NCBI RefSeq assembly: GCF_902826915.1
Contig: NZ_CADEGP010000026.1
Span: 1-33,887 of the forward strand
Direction: 5' to 3'
Source of the DNA: an uncultured Nitrosomonas sp.
Lineage (GTDB): Bacteria; Pseudomonadota; Gammaproteobacteria; Burkholderiales; Nitrosomonadaceae
Length of the DNA stretch: 33,887 nucleotides
Shown here piece after piece: positions 26,980-33,887 of the stretch (position 1 is its first letter; each line of letters begins with the position of its first letter). The position numbers and the translations under genes were made by a program. The notes beneath the pieces are model-generated. The model saw only the letters and a program-made list of their open reading frames with translations. It searched no databases and was not told the DNA's origin.

Positions 26980-28146
26980 TCAGTGATTAAATGGCTTCAT
27001 TTTCCATGCAATTAGCATCAAACCCGCAAGCGCTGCAGCAGCACTCATAAAGAATGTGTTACCCGCACCCAACCAATCCCAGGTATAACCGCTGAATACC
27101 GCTCCCAAAGCCCCCCCCACTCCATAGGCGATACTGGTATAAATCGCTTGACCCTTCGCCTGATGGCGCCCCTGAAAAAATTGATGGATCACCATCATGG
27201 CTGCAACGTGATGCGTTCCATAGGTCGCTGCATGTAAAACCTGTGCTATGACAATAATCACTGGCCATTCGACATATTGACCTATCAACACAAAACGCAG
27301 TATGGCACAAGCAAAACTGAAAATCAGGATATGCTTCAATCGAAATTGTTGCATCAACCACGGCATGATAAAAAAAATTCCAATTTCACAAATTACGCCG
27401 ATCGCCCATAACCATCCGACAAACCCTTTGTCATAGCCATGTTCAACTAGATAAATGGAAAAAAACGTATAGTAAGCGCCATGCGCAAACAGCATCATTA
27501 AACTGGATAACAAAAATGCCATAACCTCCGGGCGCAGACATATCTGTCGTATCGAAAGTAATCCCGTGGCATAGTGCATAATTTCTTTCTCAGGGATTTG
27601 ATAAGAAAAAATTACAATACCCAGTTTAAGCCCCAACAGAATCCAAAGCAGCCAGATAATTTCCATTACTTCCAATAAATAACCAATGCCAATCACTGCC
27701 ACAACGAACCCAACCGATCCCCAGGAACGAATCCGTCCATACTTATCGGTATAATCTCCCAGATGAGACAATGTAATCGCTTCCATCAACGGCAATGAAG
27801 CACTCCAAAAGAAACTCATCATCAGCATGACAACAAAAATCCAAGCAAATGATTCTCCTGCAAAAAAACCGCAGAAACTCACAAAACCGCTTATTGCTGC
27901 GATCTGCACAACCCAAACTCGCTTACCGGTATGATCCGCCAACCATCCCCAGACAGCTGGAGAAAAAATACGCGTAACTAACAATAAGGACATCAAAATA
28001 CCAATTTGCAATGCGCTAAATGACAGTGACTGGAGATATAAACTCCAATACGGCGCAAAAGCACCAATAAAAGCAAAATAGAAAAAATAAAAGCCGGAAA
28101 GGCGCCAATAAGGAAGTGATGGCATACTCTGGATTAATTGATGCAA
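26980..28146 (-). CDS. MFS permease of the HcaT / 3-phenylpropionate transporter type
   Basis: A 388-aa integral membrane protein with about 12 hydrophobic helices. The N-terminal phrase YWRLSGFYFFYFAFIGAFAPYWSLYL and the loop 2-3 motif GWLADHTGKRVWV match the MFS group containing E. coli HcaT and related nucleoside-transporter-like permeases. Trp and His residues are common in the helices (LHAATYGTHHVAAMMVI). Substrate cannot be told; an aromatic acid is not implied, since such genes are often orphan. The start may be ATG 28146 or 28125. It is on the leuC strand, 81 bases upstream of it, and divergent from the rubrerythrin gene. Confidence 0.85.
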   Translation of the reverse strand: MHQLIQSMPSLPYWRLSGFYFFYFAFIGAFAPYWSLYLQSLSFSALQIGILMSLLLVTRIFSPAVWGWLADHTGKRVWVVQIAAISGFVSFCGFFAGESFAWIFVVMLMMSFFWSASLPLMEAITLSHLGDYTDKYGRIRSWGSVGFVVAVIGIGYLLEVMEIIWLLWILLGLKLGIVIFSYQIPEKEIMHYATGLLSIRQICLRPEVMAFLLSSLMMLFAHGAYYTFFSIYLVEHGYDKGFVGWLWAIGVICEIGIFFIMPWLMQQFRLKHILIFSFACAILRFVLIGQYVEWPVIIVIAQVLHAATYGTHHVAAMMVIHQFFQGRHQAKGQAIYTSIAYGVGGALGAVFSGYTWDWLGAGNTFFMSAAAALAGLMLIAWKMKPFNH

Positions 28147-28613
28147 TGATTAAACAAAGGGATTATCGGCAAAAATGAAAATGTGAAACTCACTGAACCA
28201 AAGGATAGCAGCTAAATAAGATGCTGCAATTAATTTTAAATGATTTTACAACAATGTAGACCTGCAACAAATTTCAGCAAAATTTGTTGCAACGCTTTAC
28301 TCAAAAAAGGTAGATTATGCATAACATAAATTTGAATCAAGAGTCAGTTGGATAATTTATTTGTTCGCAACCGATCTATTGGTAGATAGTTGACAATCCA
28401 CAAGCCCTTCGATAGTCTCCGTGAACGGATCGGATTTTGTATTTATGCACACTCACCATGTTCTGAATAAATTGAAAGAAGTGTTGGCAGGGTGCCACAA
28501 TTATTACCTCATATCTTCCTTTATCAACTAGTCTCGGTTTTGTGCATTACATAAATACATTCTTTTCATCGAGATCAAATATAACTACATGTTAATTTAA
28601 AAAGGAGAAAATA
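28147..28613. promoter_or_regulatory. 467-base intergenic region upstream of rubrerythrin, with dyads
   Basis: No gene seen. GCAACAAATTT (28264-28274) pairs perfectly with AAATTTGTTGC (28280-28290) across a 5-base loop. TGGCA-GGG-TGCCA is a second perfect dyad at 28485-28497. A possible sigma-70 promoter is TTGACA at 28390-28395 with TAGTCT 17 bases on, facing rubrerythrin; the -10 is poor. AAAAGGAGAAAATA before the ATG at 28614 is a strong Shine-Dalgarno. The length and dyads suggest regulated expression of the downstream redox genes, and the first dyad could also serve the divergent permease gene. Confidence 0.45.
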
Positions 28614-29033
28614 ATGGAACTTAAAGGATCTAAAACTGAAGGCAATCTGAAAGCCGCTTTTGCCGGAGAATCTCAAGCCAATCGCCGCTATTTATATTTC
28701 GCGGCTAAAGCGGATGTAGAAGGACAAAATGACGTGGCTGCTGTATTTCGTTCTACTGCGGAAGGTGAAACCGGTCATGCCCATGGTCATTTGGAATATC
28801 TGGAAAATTGCGGCGACCCAGCTACTGGCATGCCATTCGGAGCTTCACGCGACAATCTGAAAACGGCCATTGCAGGTGAAACACATGAATACACGGACAT
28901 GTATCCCGGCATGGCCAAAACAGCACGCGATGAAGGATTTGATGAAGTCGCCAACTGGTTTGAAACACTAGCCAAAGCCGAACGCTCTCATGCGAATCGT
29001 TTTCAACGCGCATTAGATAGTTTAGCTGACTGA
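28614..29033 (+). CDS. Rubrerythrin-type diiron protein without rubredoxin domain
   Basis: A 139-aa four-helix-bundle protein. The two halves each supply Glu/His ligands: [17 protein letters not shown] and [16 protein letters not shown] in the first, [17 protein letters not shown] and [16 protein letters not shown] in the second. The rubredoxin-like C-terminal CxxC domain of classical rubrerythrin is missing, so electrons must come from another protein. Such short rubrerythrins reduce hydrogen peroxide. The next gene encodes an Fe-S protein, a pairing I know from other bacteria, and the two probably work together. A hairpin lies between them. Confidence 0.93.
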   Translation: MELKGSKTEGNLKAAFAGESQANRRYLYFAAKADVEGQNDVAAVFRSTAEGETGHAHGHLEYLENCGDPATGMPFGASRDNLKTAIAGETHEYTDMYPGMAKTARDEGFDEVANWFETLAKAERSHANRFQRALDSLAD

Positions 29034-29054
29034 TTCGTTGCTTTAGTTAGAATC

Positions 29055-29095
29055 CACAGGGGTTTAATCAAACTCGATCTGGATAGGCCCCTGTG
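29055..29095 (+). terminator. Hairpin between rubrerythrin and the Fe-S protein gene, terminator or attenuator
   Basis: CACAGGGG (29055-29062) pairs with CCCCTGTG (29088-29095) across a 25-base loop, followed by TTGCTTTATTTG. It starts 22 bases after the rubrerythrin stop. The stem is strong but the loop long and the T-run interrupted, so partial termination that raises rubrerythrin over the downstream genes is plausible. Confidence 0.55.
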
Positions 29096-29132
29096 TTGCT
29101 TTATTTGAATTTTTTGATACGCAAAATTGATC

Positions 29133-31115
29133 ATGACCATCAGCGAAGGAAGTCTCGAAGCACCCAAGCGTCATCCAATCGATTGGAAGAATCCCGATTT
29201 TTATAATGAAGCCAGCTTGAACCAAGAATTGGAGCGGGTTTTCGATATTTGCCACGGATGTCGGCGCTGCGTTAATTTATGCACAGCCTTTCCACGCCTG
29301 TTTGATCTGATTGATGAAAGCACCACAGGCGAATTGAATAGCGTCAATAAAAACCAGTTTTGGGAAGTGGTTGAACGCTGTTATCTTTGCGACATGTGTT
29401 TTATGACCAAATGTCCTTATGTGCCGCCACATGAATGGAATATTGATTTCCCGCATTTAATGCTGCGTGCAAAAGCAGTCAAATATAAACACAAAGGTGC
29501 AGGATTTCGTGACAGATTACTCTCAAATACCGATTTGATGGGTAAGTTGGCCACGATTCCTGTCGTGGTTCAGACCGTTAATGCAGTGAATAAAGCGCCC
29601 GTTGCACGGAAATTAATGGATGGTATGTTAGGCATCCATGCCGACAGAAAACTGCCTGAATACGCAACCCAAACATTCCGCTCACGCGCGCAACCCAACG
29701 TAGATTTTCCCGTTATTAACGGCACGCGAACCCCTGGAAAAGTTGCAATTTACGCAACTTGTTACATCAACTATAACGAGCCCAGCATTGGACACGACTT
29801 GTTAAAAATCCTGGAGCATAATGAAATCCCGACTTACCTGGTAGAAAAAGAGGCGTGTTGTGGAATGCCCAAACTGGAATTGGGTGATTTGGAGACGGTA
29901 GAAAAACTTAAAAACGAGAATATCCCGCATTTACTAAAATTAGCCCAAGAAGGATATGCCATTCTCACCGCAGTGCCTTCTTGTACATTAATGTACAAGA
30001 AGGAATTGCCCCTATTATTTCCGCAAGATGAAGCAGTTCAGGCCGTCGCTGCTGCGATGTTTGACCCATTTGAGTACCTGGTATTAAGAAATCAGGATAA
30101 ATTGCTCAGAACGGATTTCAAGAAACCTCTCGGCACTGTGGCTTATCATATTCCTTGCCATCAACGGGTACAAAACATTGGAAAAAAAACGCGCGATATA
30201 CTGCAGCTTATTCCGGAAACAATCATCAATACTGTCGAACGTTGCTCAGGACATGATGGAACCTGGGGGGTAAAAAGTGAGCACTTTGCGGATTCTATGA
30301 AAATAGGCCGCCCCGTTTTCAAACAAATGACTGCTTCCGATCCGGATTACATCAGTTCGGATTGCGCCATTGCTGCGCGGCATATTAAGCAAGGTATCGG
30401 TAAAAGCAAGGCACAAAAGCTCCACCCGCTAACTTTGTTGCGCATGGCTTACGGCTCTGACCCCACACCCCAATCGGCTGATGACCTTACGCCGATTACC
30501 CAATCCACTTCTACTGAAAAATACATGACTAAAATTACCCGCGATGACCTACTGACACTGGAAGCATATGCCAAAATCCGCAATGATTTTCGCGTCCAGG
30601 TGATGGCGCATAAAAAAATGCGAAAAATTCCGCTGGGAGAAAATATCACCCTTATATTCGAAGACGCCTTAACTATTCGCTATCAAATCCAGGAAATGTT
30701 GTATGTTGAGCGCATTTTTCAAGAAGATGAAATCATGCACGAACTTGAAACATACACCCCGTTGATTCCCGATGGACATAACTGGAAGGCTACGATGTTA
30801 ATTGAATACCCGGATCCTGCAGTACGTGCCGCTAAATTGGCCGATCTAATCGGTATAGAAGATAAAGTGTGGATCAGAATTGCTGAGCATACACCGGTAT
30901 ATGCAATCGCTGACGAGGATCTTGAACGGGAAAATAGCGAAAAAACTTCAGCGGTTCATTTTCTTCGCTTTGAGCTCACCCCTGATATGATTCAAGCACT
31001 TCAGGAAGGTGCAGCATTAAGTATCGGTGTTGATCATCCCGCTTATCAAGCAACGATTGATGCCGTCGACAACGATATCCGCACCTCATTGTTGCAAGAC
31101 TTACTCGGTGCATGA
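29133..31115 (+). CDS. [4Fe-4S] heterodisulfide-reductase-like oxidoreductase fused to a DUF3501 domain
   Basis: A 660-aa protein. Two [4Fe-4S] ferredoxin motifs lie near the N-terminus, CHGCRRCVNLC and CYLCDMCFMTKCP. Two HdrD/GlpC-type cysteine modules follow: ATCYINYNEP with KEACCGMPKLELGD, and HIPCHQRV with ERCSGHDGTWGV, where CSGHDG replaces the usual CCG. From residue 465 (MTKITRDDLLTLEAYAKI) to the end is a DUF3501-like domain with ITLIFEDALTIRYQIQEML and an acidic tail. In other genomes I recall these as two adjacent genes next to rubrerythrin; here there is no stop and a Ser/Thr-rich linker joins them. Start ATG 29133 was chosen over TTG 29127. Likely electron donor to the rubrerythrin; soluble, no membrane helix. 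Confidence 0.9.
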   Translation: MTISEGSLEAPKRHPIDWKNPDFYNEASLNQELERVFDICHGCRRCVNLCTAFPRLFDLIDESTTGELNSVNKNQFWEVVERCYLCDMCFMTKCPYVPPHEWNIDFPHLMLRAKAVKYKHKGAGFRDRLLSNTDLMGKLATIPVVVQTVNAVNKAPVARKLMDGMLGIHADRKLPEYATQTFRSRAQPNVDFPVINGTRTPGKVAIYATCYINYNEPSIGHDLLKILEHNEIPTYLVEKEACCGMPKLELGDLETVEKLKNENIPHLLKLAQEGYAILTAVPSCTLMYKKELPLLFPQDEAVQAVAAAMFDPFEYLVLRNQDKLLRTDFKKPLGTVAYHIPCHQRVQNIGKKTRDILQLIPETIINTVERCSGHDGTWGVKSEHFADSMKIGRPVFKQMTASDPDYISSDCAIAARHIKQGIGKSKAQKLHPLTLLRMAYGSDPTPQSADDLTPITQSTSTEKYMTKITRDDLLTLEAYAKIRNDFRVQVMAHKKMRKIPLGENITLIFEDALTIRYQIQEMLYVERIFQEDEIMHELETYTPLIPDGHNWKATMLIEYPDPAVRAAKLADLIGIEDKVWIRIAEHTPVYAIADEDLERENSEKTSAVHFLRFELTPDMIQALQEGAALSIGVDHPAYQATIDAVDNDIRTSLLQDLLGA

Positions 31116-31618
31116 AACGAATTTACATTTTACTCTGTATTTTGTTGTTTGCCTGCGCCAAACCACCTTTCAAGGATCAATTCGAAAGCGACAAGCCATG
31201 GATCGAGCAATTAACACAACTTCCCGCTTATCCGGATACCACAAACTTGATGGAATTCGATACGGGTGCTGTCTCCAGTAATCATTATTTGATTGATACA
31301 ACTTCCATTAATATTGGTGAAGATGGCGTTATCCGCTTTACTTTAGTCGTCAAATCATCTGCAGGCGCTCTCAATGTTAGTTACGAAGGCATACGTTGCG
31401 CTACTAGCGAGAGAAAACTGTATGCACTCGGAAGAGATGATAAAACTTGGATCCAACCGCGTATATCCGAGTGGCAAAGACTCGAATTGGTGCAACAATT
31501 TAATGCACAACGCGAACTTTCCAAAAATATCTTTTGTCCGCATCGCCAGATTGTGAGTAACACAGAAGATGCCATTCAGGCTTTAAAGGCGGGTATACAT
31601 CGCAACATTTTCCGTTAG
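31112..31618 (+). CDS. CNP1-like family lipoprotein
   Basis: A 168-aa exported protein. The N-terminus MKRIYILLCILLFACAKPP is a lipoprotein signal with a lipobox ending at Cys15. The mature part contains WIEQLTQLPAYPD, FTLVVKSSAGALNVSYEGIRC and a C-terminal AIQALKAGIH, the pattern of the CNP1-like family, known from Neisseria and other betaproteobacteria and of unknown function. Its ATG overlaps the stop of the Fe-S/DUF3501 gene (ATGA), so it is translationally coupled to it. That ties an envelope lipoprotein to the redox cluster. Confidence 0.8.
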   Translation: MKRIYILLCILLFACAKPPFKDQFESDKPWIEQLTQLPAYPDTTNLMEFDTGAVSSNHYLIDTTSINIGEDGVIRFTLVVKSSAGALNVSYEGIRCATSERKLYALGRDDKTWIQPRISEWQRLELVQQFNAQRELSKNIFCPHRQIVSNTEDAIQALKAGIHRNIFR

Positions 31619-31892
31619 TCCATAAATTGTTATCTCATATCTATTTGATAATTATTTATAAATCATCTCCGAAATATTTTAGCAATTCATATTACTACAC
31701 GTAGTTCTTAATCTTCTGTGTCGCCGGGTTTGTGTGACGCAATATTTAATTATTTCCCTAACCCCTATTGTCTTTAAGGTAATTAAAGTTCACACTCTCG
31801 ATGGGGTTTTTATAATTTTAACATCCTACACCCCTTCCTCTGGATCTCGTCGAGGATTAACCCGAGAAATCACTAAAATAAGGAAGAATCAC

Positions 31893-33266
31893 ATGAATAA
31901 AAGCTTTAATTCGATAATATCAGGAGCAATCTGTCTGTTGCTTCTGAGTTTCAGCAGCTTAGTCAGTGCAGAAACTCCCGTTTTAAGTGAAGCGCGTATT
32001 GTCGCACAATATAATTACATTATTCATATTTTGGCCATGCTGTTAATTGGCTTTGGTTTTCTAATGGTATTTGTGCGCCGTTATGGCTTTGGTGCGGTAA
32101 CCGGCACCTATCTGGTTGTTGCGGTAGGACTCCCTCTCTATATTCTATTACGTGCAAATGGCATTTTTGGGCACCAGTTATCGCCTCATACGCTTGATTC
32201 GCTGTTATTTGCCGAGCTATCCGTTGCCACAGCCCTTATCGCCATGGGTGCAGTATTGGGTCGTTTACGCGTGTTTCAGTATGCTTTGCTGGCATTGTTA
32301 GTTGTTCCACTTTATCTATTGAACGAATGGATTGTGCTTGATGATGCATTCGGCTATACCACAGGGTTCCAGGATACCGCAGGCTCGGTTGTCATCCATG
32401 CTTTCGGCGCCTATTTTGGGTTGAGTATGTCAATTGTTTTAACTACTGAGTATCAACGCAGCAAACTAATTGAATCAGATCATACGTCAGACCGTTTTGC
32501 CATGTTGGGATCCATGGTGCTGTGGTTGTTCTGGCCCAGTTTTGCCACTGCACTTGTGCCACTGGAGAACATGCCACAAACCGTAGTCAACACCTTGTTA
32601 GCATTATCAGGTGCAACTATCGCCACTTATTTCCTAAGTTCTAAACTGCATAATGGCAAAACCTCCATGGTCGATATGGCCAATGCTGCATTGGCCGGTG
32701 GTGTAGCTATCGGTTCTGTCTGCGATGTAGTGTCTCCTACCGGAGCCTTCGGCATCGGTTTGCTCGCTGGCGCGCTTTCCGTCTTAGGGTATGTATTTTT
32801 GCAACCGTTACTGGAGTCAAAATTTAAAATCGTGGATACCTGCGGCGTGCATAATTTACACGGAATGCCCGGATTACTTGGCGGTCTCAGTGCATTCCTG
32901 ATAGTTCCAGGAATTGCGATTGCGCAGTTTAATGGCATAATGATAACGCTTATCATCGCGATTGTTGGCGGCCTGATCGCAGGTGCCATTATCAAGGCAA
33001 CGGGCACCACACGTGAACCTTATGAAGATAGCGTAGAGTTTACGCACCTTGCAGGCCCCGAGACAGAGAAACTTCCCGAACAACTACAAACACGTGTCGA
33101 AGCTCTGGAAATTCACTCCTCTGCAGCTAAACCGCAATTTCCAATGGAATCTCCTGAAACCAAGGCATTAATTGCAAGATTGGAATCCCGAGTTATGACA
33201 TTAGAAAACAATATTGCTGCAACGCAAAACCGTGACGCTGGTGAGAAACCGAATCCCACCGTATAA
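31893..33266 (+). CDS. rh50: Rh-type ammonium/ammonia channel (Rh50)
   Basis: A 457-aa inner-membrane channel of the Amt/Mep/Rh superfamily, Rh branch. A signal peptide (MNKSFNS... to SLVSA, about 26) precedes ETPVLSEARIVAQYNYIIHI. About 11 helices follow. The pore histidines are His169 (VVIHAFGAYFG) and His320 (CGVHNLHGMPGLLGG). It closely resembles the Nitrosomonas europaea Rh50 protein. The frame is open back to GTG 31734, but ATG 31893 has an AGGAAG Shine-Dalgarno and gives the signal peptide. The C-terminal tail (last ~60 residues) is longer than I recall for Rh50 and has a coiled-coil look (LIARLESRVMTLENNIA). The 274-base region upstream holds no other gene. It should move NH3/NH4+ in an organism that uses ammonia as energy source. 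Confidence 0.95.
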   Translation: MNKSFNSIISGAICLLLLSFSSLVSAETPVLSEARIVAQYNYIIHILAMLLIGFGFLMVFVRRYGFGAVTGTYLVVAVGLPLYILLRANGIFGHQLSPHTLDSLLFAELSVATALIAMGAVLGRLRVFQYALLALLVVPLYLLNEWIVLDDAFGYTTGFQDTAGSVVIHAFGAYFGLSMSIVLTTEYQRSKLIESDHTSDRFAMLGSMVLWLFWPSFATALVPLENMPQTVVNTLLALSGATIATYFLSSKLHNGKTSMVDMANAALAGGVAIGSVCDVVSPTGAFGIGLLAGALSVLGYVFLQPLLESKFKIVDTCGVHNLHGMPGLLGGLSAFLIVPGIAIAQFNGIMITLIIAIVGGLIAGAIIKATGTTREPYEDSVEFTHLAGPETEKLPEQLQTRVEALEIHSSAAKPQFPMESPETKALIARLESRVMTLENNIAATQNRDAGEKPNPTV

Positions 33267-33278
33267 TTTATCCTATAT

Positions 33279-33309
33279 AGCACCCCGGAGTTTGTTGCGG
33301 GGTGCTTTT
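33279..33309 (+). terminator. Rho-independent terminator of the Rh channel gene
   Basis: AGCACCCCG (33279-33287) pairs perfectly with CGGGGTGCT (33298-33306) across a 10-base loop, followed by TTTTG. It starts 12 bases after the stop codon. It may also end hxlR transcription from the other side. Confidence 0.9.
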
Positions 33310-33334
33310 GGATACAGAATGGGTGACTACAATT

Positions 33335-33691
33335 TCACACATGCGCCATAAAAGCTTTTGCGCTTGGATAATAGGTCTTTCCCCATTCCGCTAGAGCCTG
33401 CAATACTAGCCGCAGATCTTCCCCTTTTGCTGTTAACACATATTCGTATCGTATCGGTTTTTTCTGATATATCTGCCGCGTTAAGATACCGACAGCCTCC
33501 AACTTTTTAAGCCGATTCGCCAATACATTAGTAGCAATTTGTTCCGGTGATTCCAGGAATTCTTGATAGCGTTTTTTACCCAACAACAAATCCCGGATAA
33601 TCAACAAAGTCCATTTATCTCCTAAATGATCCAACGCACAAGCTATCGGGCAGCAAGATCGTTCGTGGTTTTGTTCGTCATGATCAACCAT
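33335..33691 (-). CDS. HxlR-family transcriptional regulator
   Basis: A 118-aa winged-helix regulator. The family core is CPIACALDHLGDKWTLLIIRDLLLGKKRYQEF, then ATNVLANRLKKLEAVGILTRQIYQKKP, the wing RYEYVLTAKGEDLRLVLQAL, and AEWGKTYYP. The conserved N-terminal Cys (Cys14 in SCCPI, with Cys13 and Cys18 nearby) is the redox or electrophile-sensing position in relatives such as YodB and HypR. Two matched dyads lie upstream, one enclosing a TATAAT on this strand, so autoregulation is likely. A divergent target gene probably lies just beyond the window. Confidence 0.92.
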   Translation of the reverse strand: MVDHDEQNHERSCCPIACALDHLGDKWTLLIIRDLLLGKKRYQEFLESPEQIATNVLANRLKKLEAVGILTRQIYQKKPIRYEYVLTAKGEDLRLVLQALAEWGKTYYPSAKAFMAHV

Positions 33692-33742
33692 CGGTCATTA
33701 ATCTCTATGATAAAAAATGAATCACGTAATAGCTTTATAGTC

Positions 33743-33759
33743 ACTTGCTACTAACAAGT
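33743..33759. promoter_or_regulatory. HxlR operator candidate 1
   Basis: ACTTG (33743-33747), seven bases, CAAGT (33755-33759). It lies about 50 bases upstream of the hxlR ATG and has the same half-sites and spacing as the dyad at 33773-33793. Its centre is 32 bases from that of the second dyad, about three helical turns. Confidence 0.6.
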
Positions 33760-33772
33760 TCATAAGATAAAC

Positions 33773-33793
33773 TTACTTGCATTATACAAGTAA
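33773..33793. promoter_or_regulatory. HxlR operator candidate 2, overlapping a -10 element
   Basis: TTACTTG (33773-33779), seven bases, CAAGTAA (33787-33793). On the minus strand the spacer contains TATAAT (33786-33781), a consensus -10 for hxlR. The dyad resembles the TACT-N7-AGTA operator reported for YodB-type HxlR regulators. Binding here would block the promoter. Confidence 0.65.
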
Positions 33794-33887
33794 ATACTCG
33801 ATTAATCACACTTAAGGTTATAGACATGCGAAGTGAGCTATGATTATTTCTGGTGTATGACAAGTGAGGAGAAAGCGGTGTAGCCTG

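Noticed and set aside
28481..28500. Sigma-54 promoter at the TGGCA-GGG-TGCCA site
   Set aside because: The GC element at the required spacing downstream is missing; the site is better described as a dyad.
31734..31892. Upstream in-frame extension of the Rh channel gene
   Set aside because: It would place 53 residues ahead of a clear signal peptide, while ATG 31893 has a good Shine-Dalgarno.
33826..33883. Three consecutive mini-ORFs (5, 6 and 8 codons) overlapping by ATGA at the right edge
   Set aside because: Frames this short arise by chance; no Shine-Dalgarno precedes the first, and the downstream gene they might regulate is outside the window.
1..33887. CRISPR arrays, rRNA genes and complete tRNA genes
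   Set aside because: No regularly spaced repeats and no full cloverleaf were found; only the tRNA-like 3' fragment at 3600-3619.

Overview
This window looks like chromosome from an ammonia-oxidising betaproteobacterium of the Nitrosomonas group, with the end of a small mobile island at its left edge. The clearest pointer is the Rh-type ammonium/ammonia channel gene at 31893-33266, whose product closely resembles the Rh50 protein I know from Nitrosomonas europaea. The minus-strand order leuC-leuD-leuB-asd-fimV-truA-trpF-trpB-trpA-accD-folC-(SPOR protein)-cvpA-purF-metZ is a conserved arrangement in beta- and gammaproteobacteria. All assignments come from reading protein motifs and remembered family patterns. 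No database search was run.

Left region (1-4056), accessory and scarred. A gene chain (139-aa conserved protein, excisionase-like protein, tyrosine integrase) overlaps head to tail and is followed by a HigB/HigA toxin-antitoxin pair with a perfect palindrome before it. A one-helix membrane protein comes next. The island seems to end at 3600-3619, where a stretch that reads like the 3' end of a tRNA or tmRNA gene sits directly against a broken IS21-family istA gene. That IS relic (3620-3954) in turn abuts the last 33 codons of an ABC transporter gene. So at least three events are stacked: an IS insertion into an ABC transporter gene, decay of the IS, and a site-specific integration or rearrangement that removed the rest.

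Core region (4321-28146). motA and motB encode the flagellar stator, followed by a membrane-anchored methyltransferase. cysS is convergent with these. Two cyclophilins, one exported and one cytoplasmic, run in tandem. Then comes the long minus-strand block: methionine (metZ), purine (purF), folate (folC), fatty acid (accD), tryptophan (trpFBA) and leucine (leuCDB) biosynthesis, aspartate-semialdehyde dehydrogenase (asd), tRNA pseudouridine synthesis (truA) and the cell-pole/pilus protein FimV. Many junctions are short or overlapping, and leuC and leuD are joined through a 21-codon mini-ORF that overlaps both. An MFS permease lies upstream of leuC.

Right region (28147-33887). A 467-base intergenic region with several dyads precedes a rubrerythrin gene. 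Downstream is a [4Fe-4S] oxidoreductase fused in frame to a DUF3501-like domain, then a CNP1-like lipoprotein: probably an oxidative-stress or peroxide-linked redox cluster. The Rh channel gene follows and ends in a strong terminator. The window closes with an HxlR-family regulator whose upstream region carries two matched dyads of the form ACTTG-N7-CAAGT.
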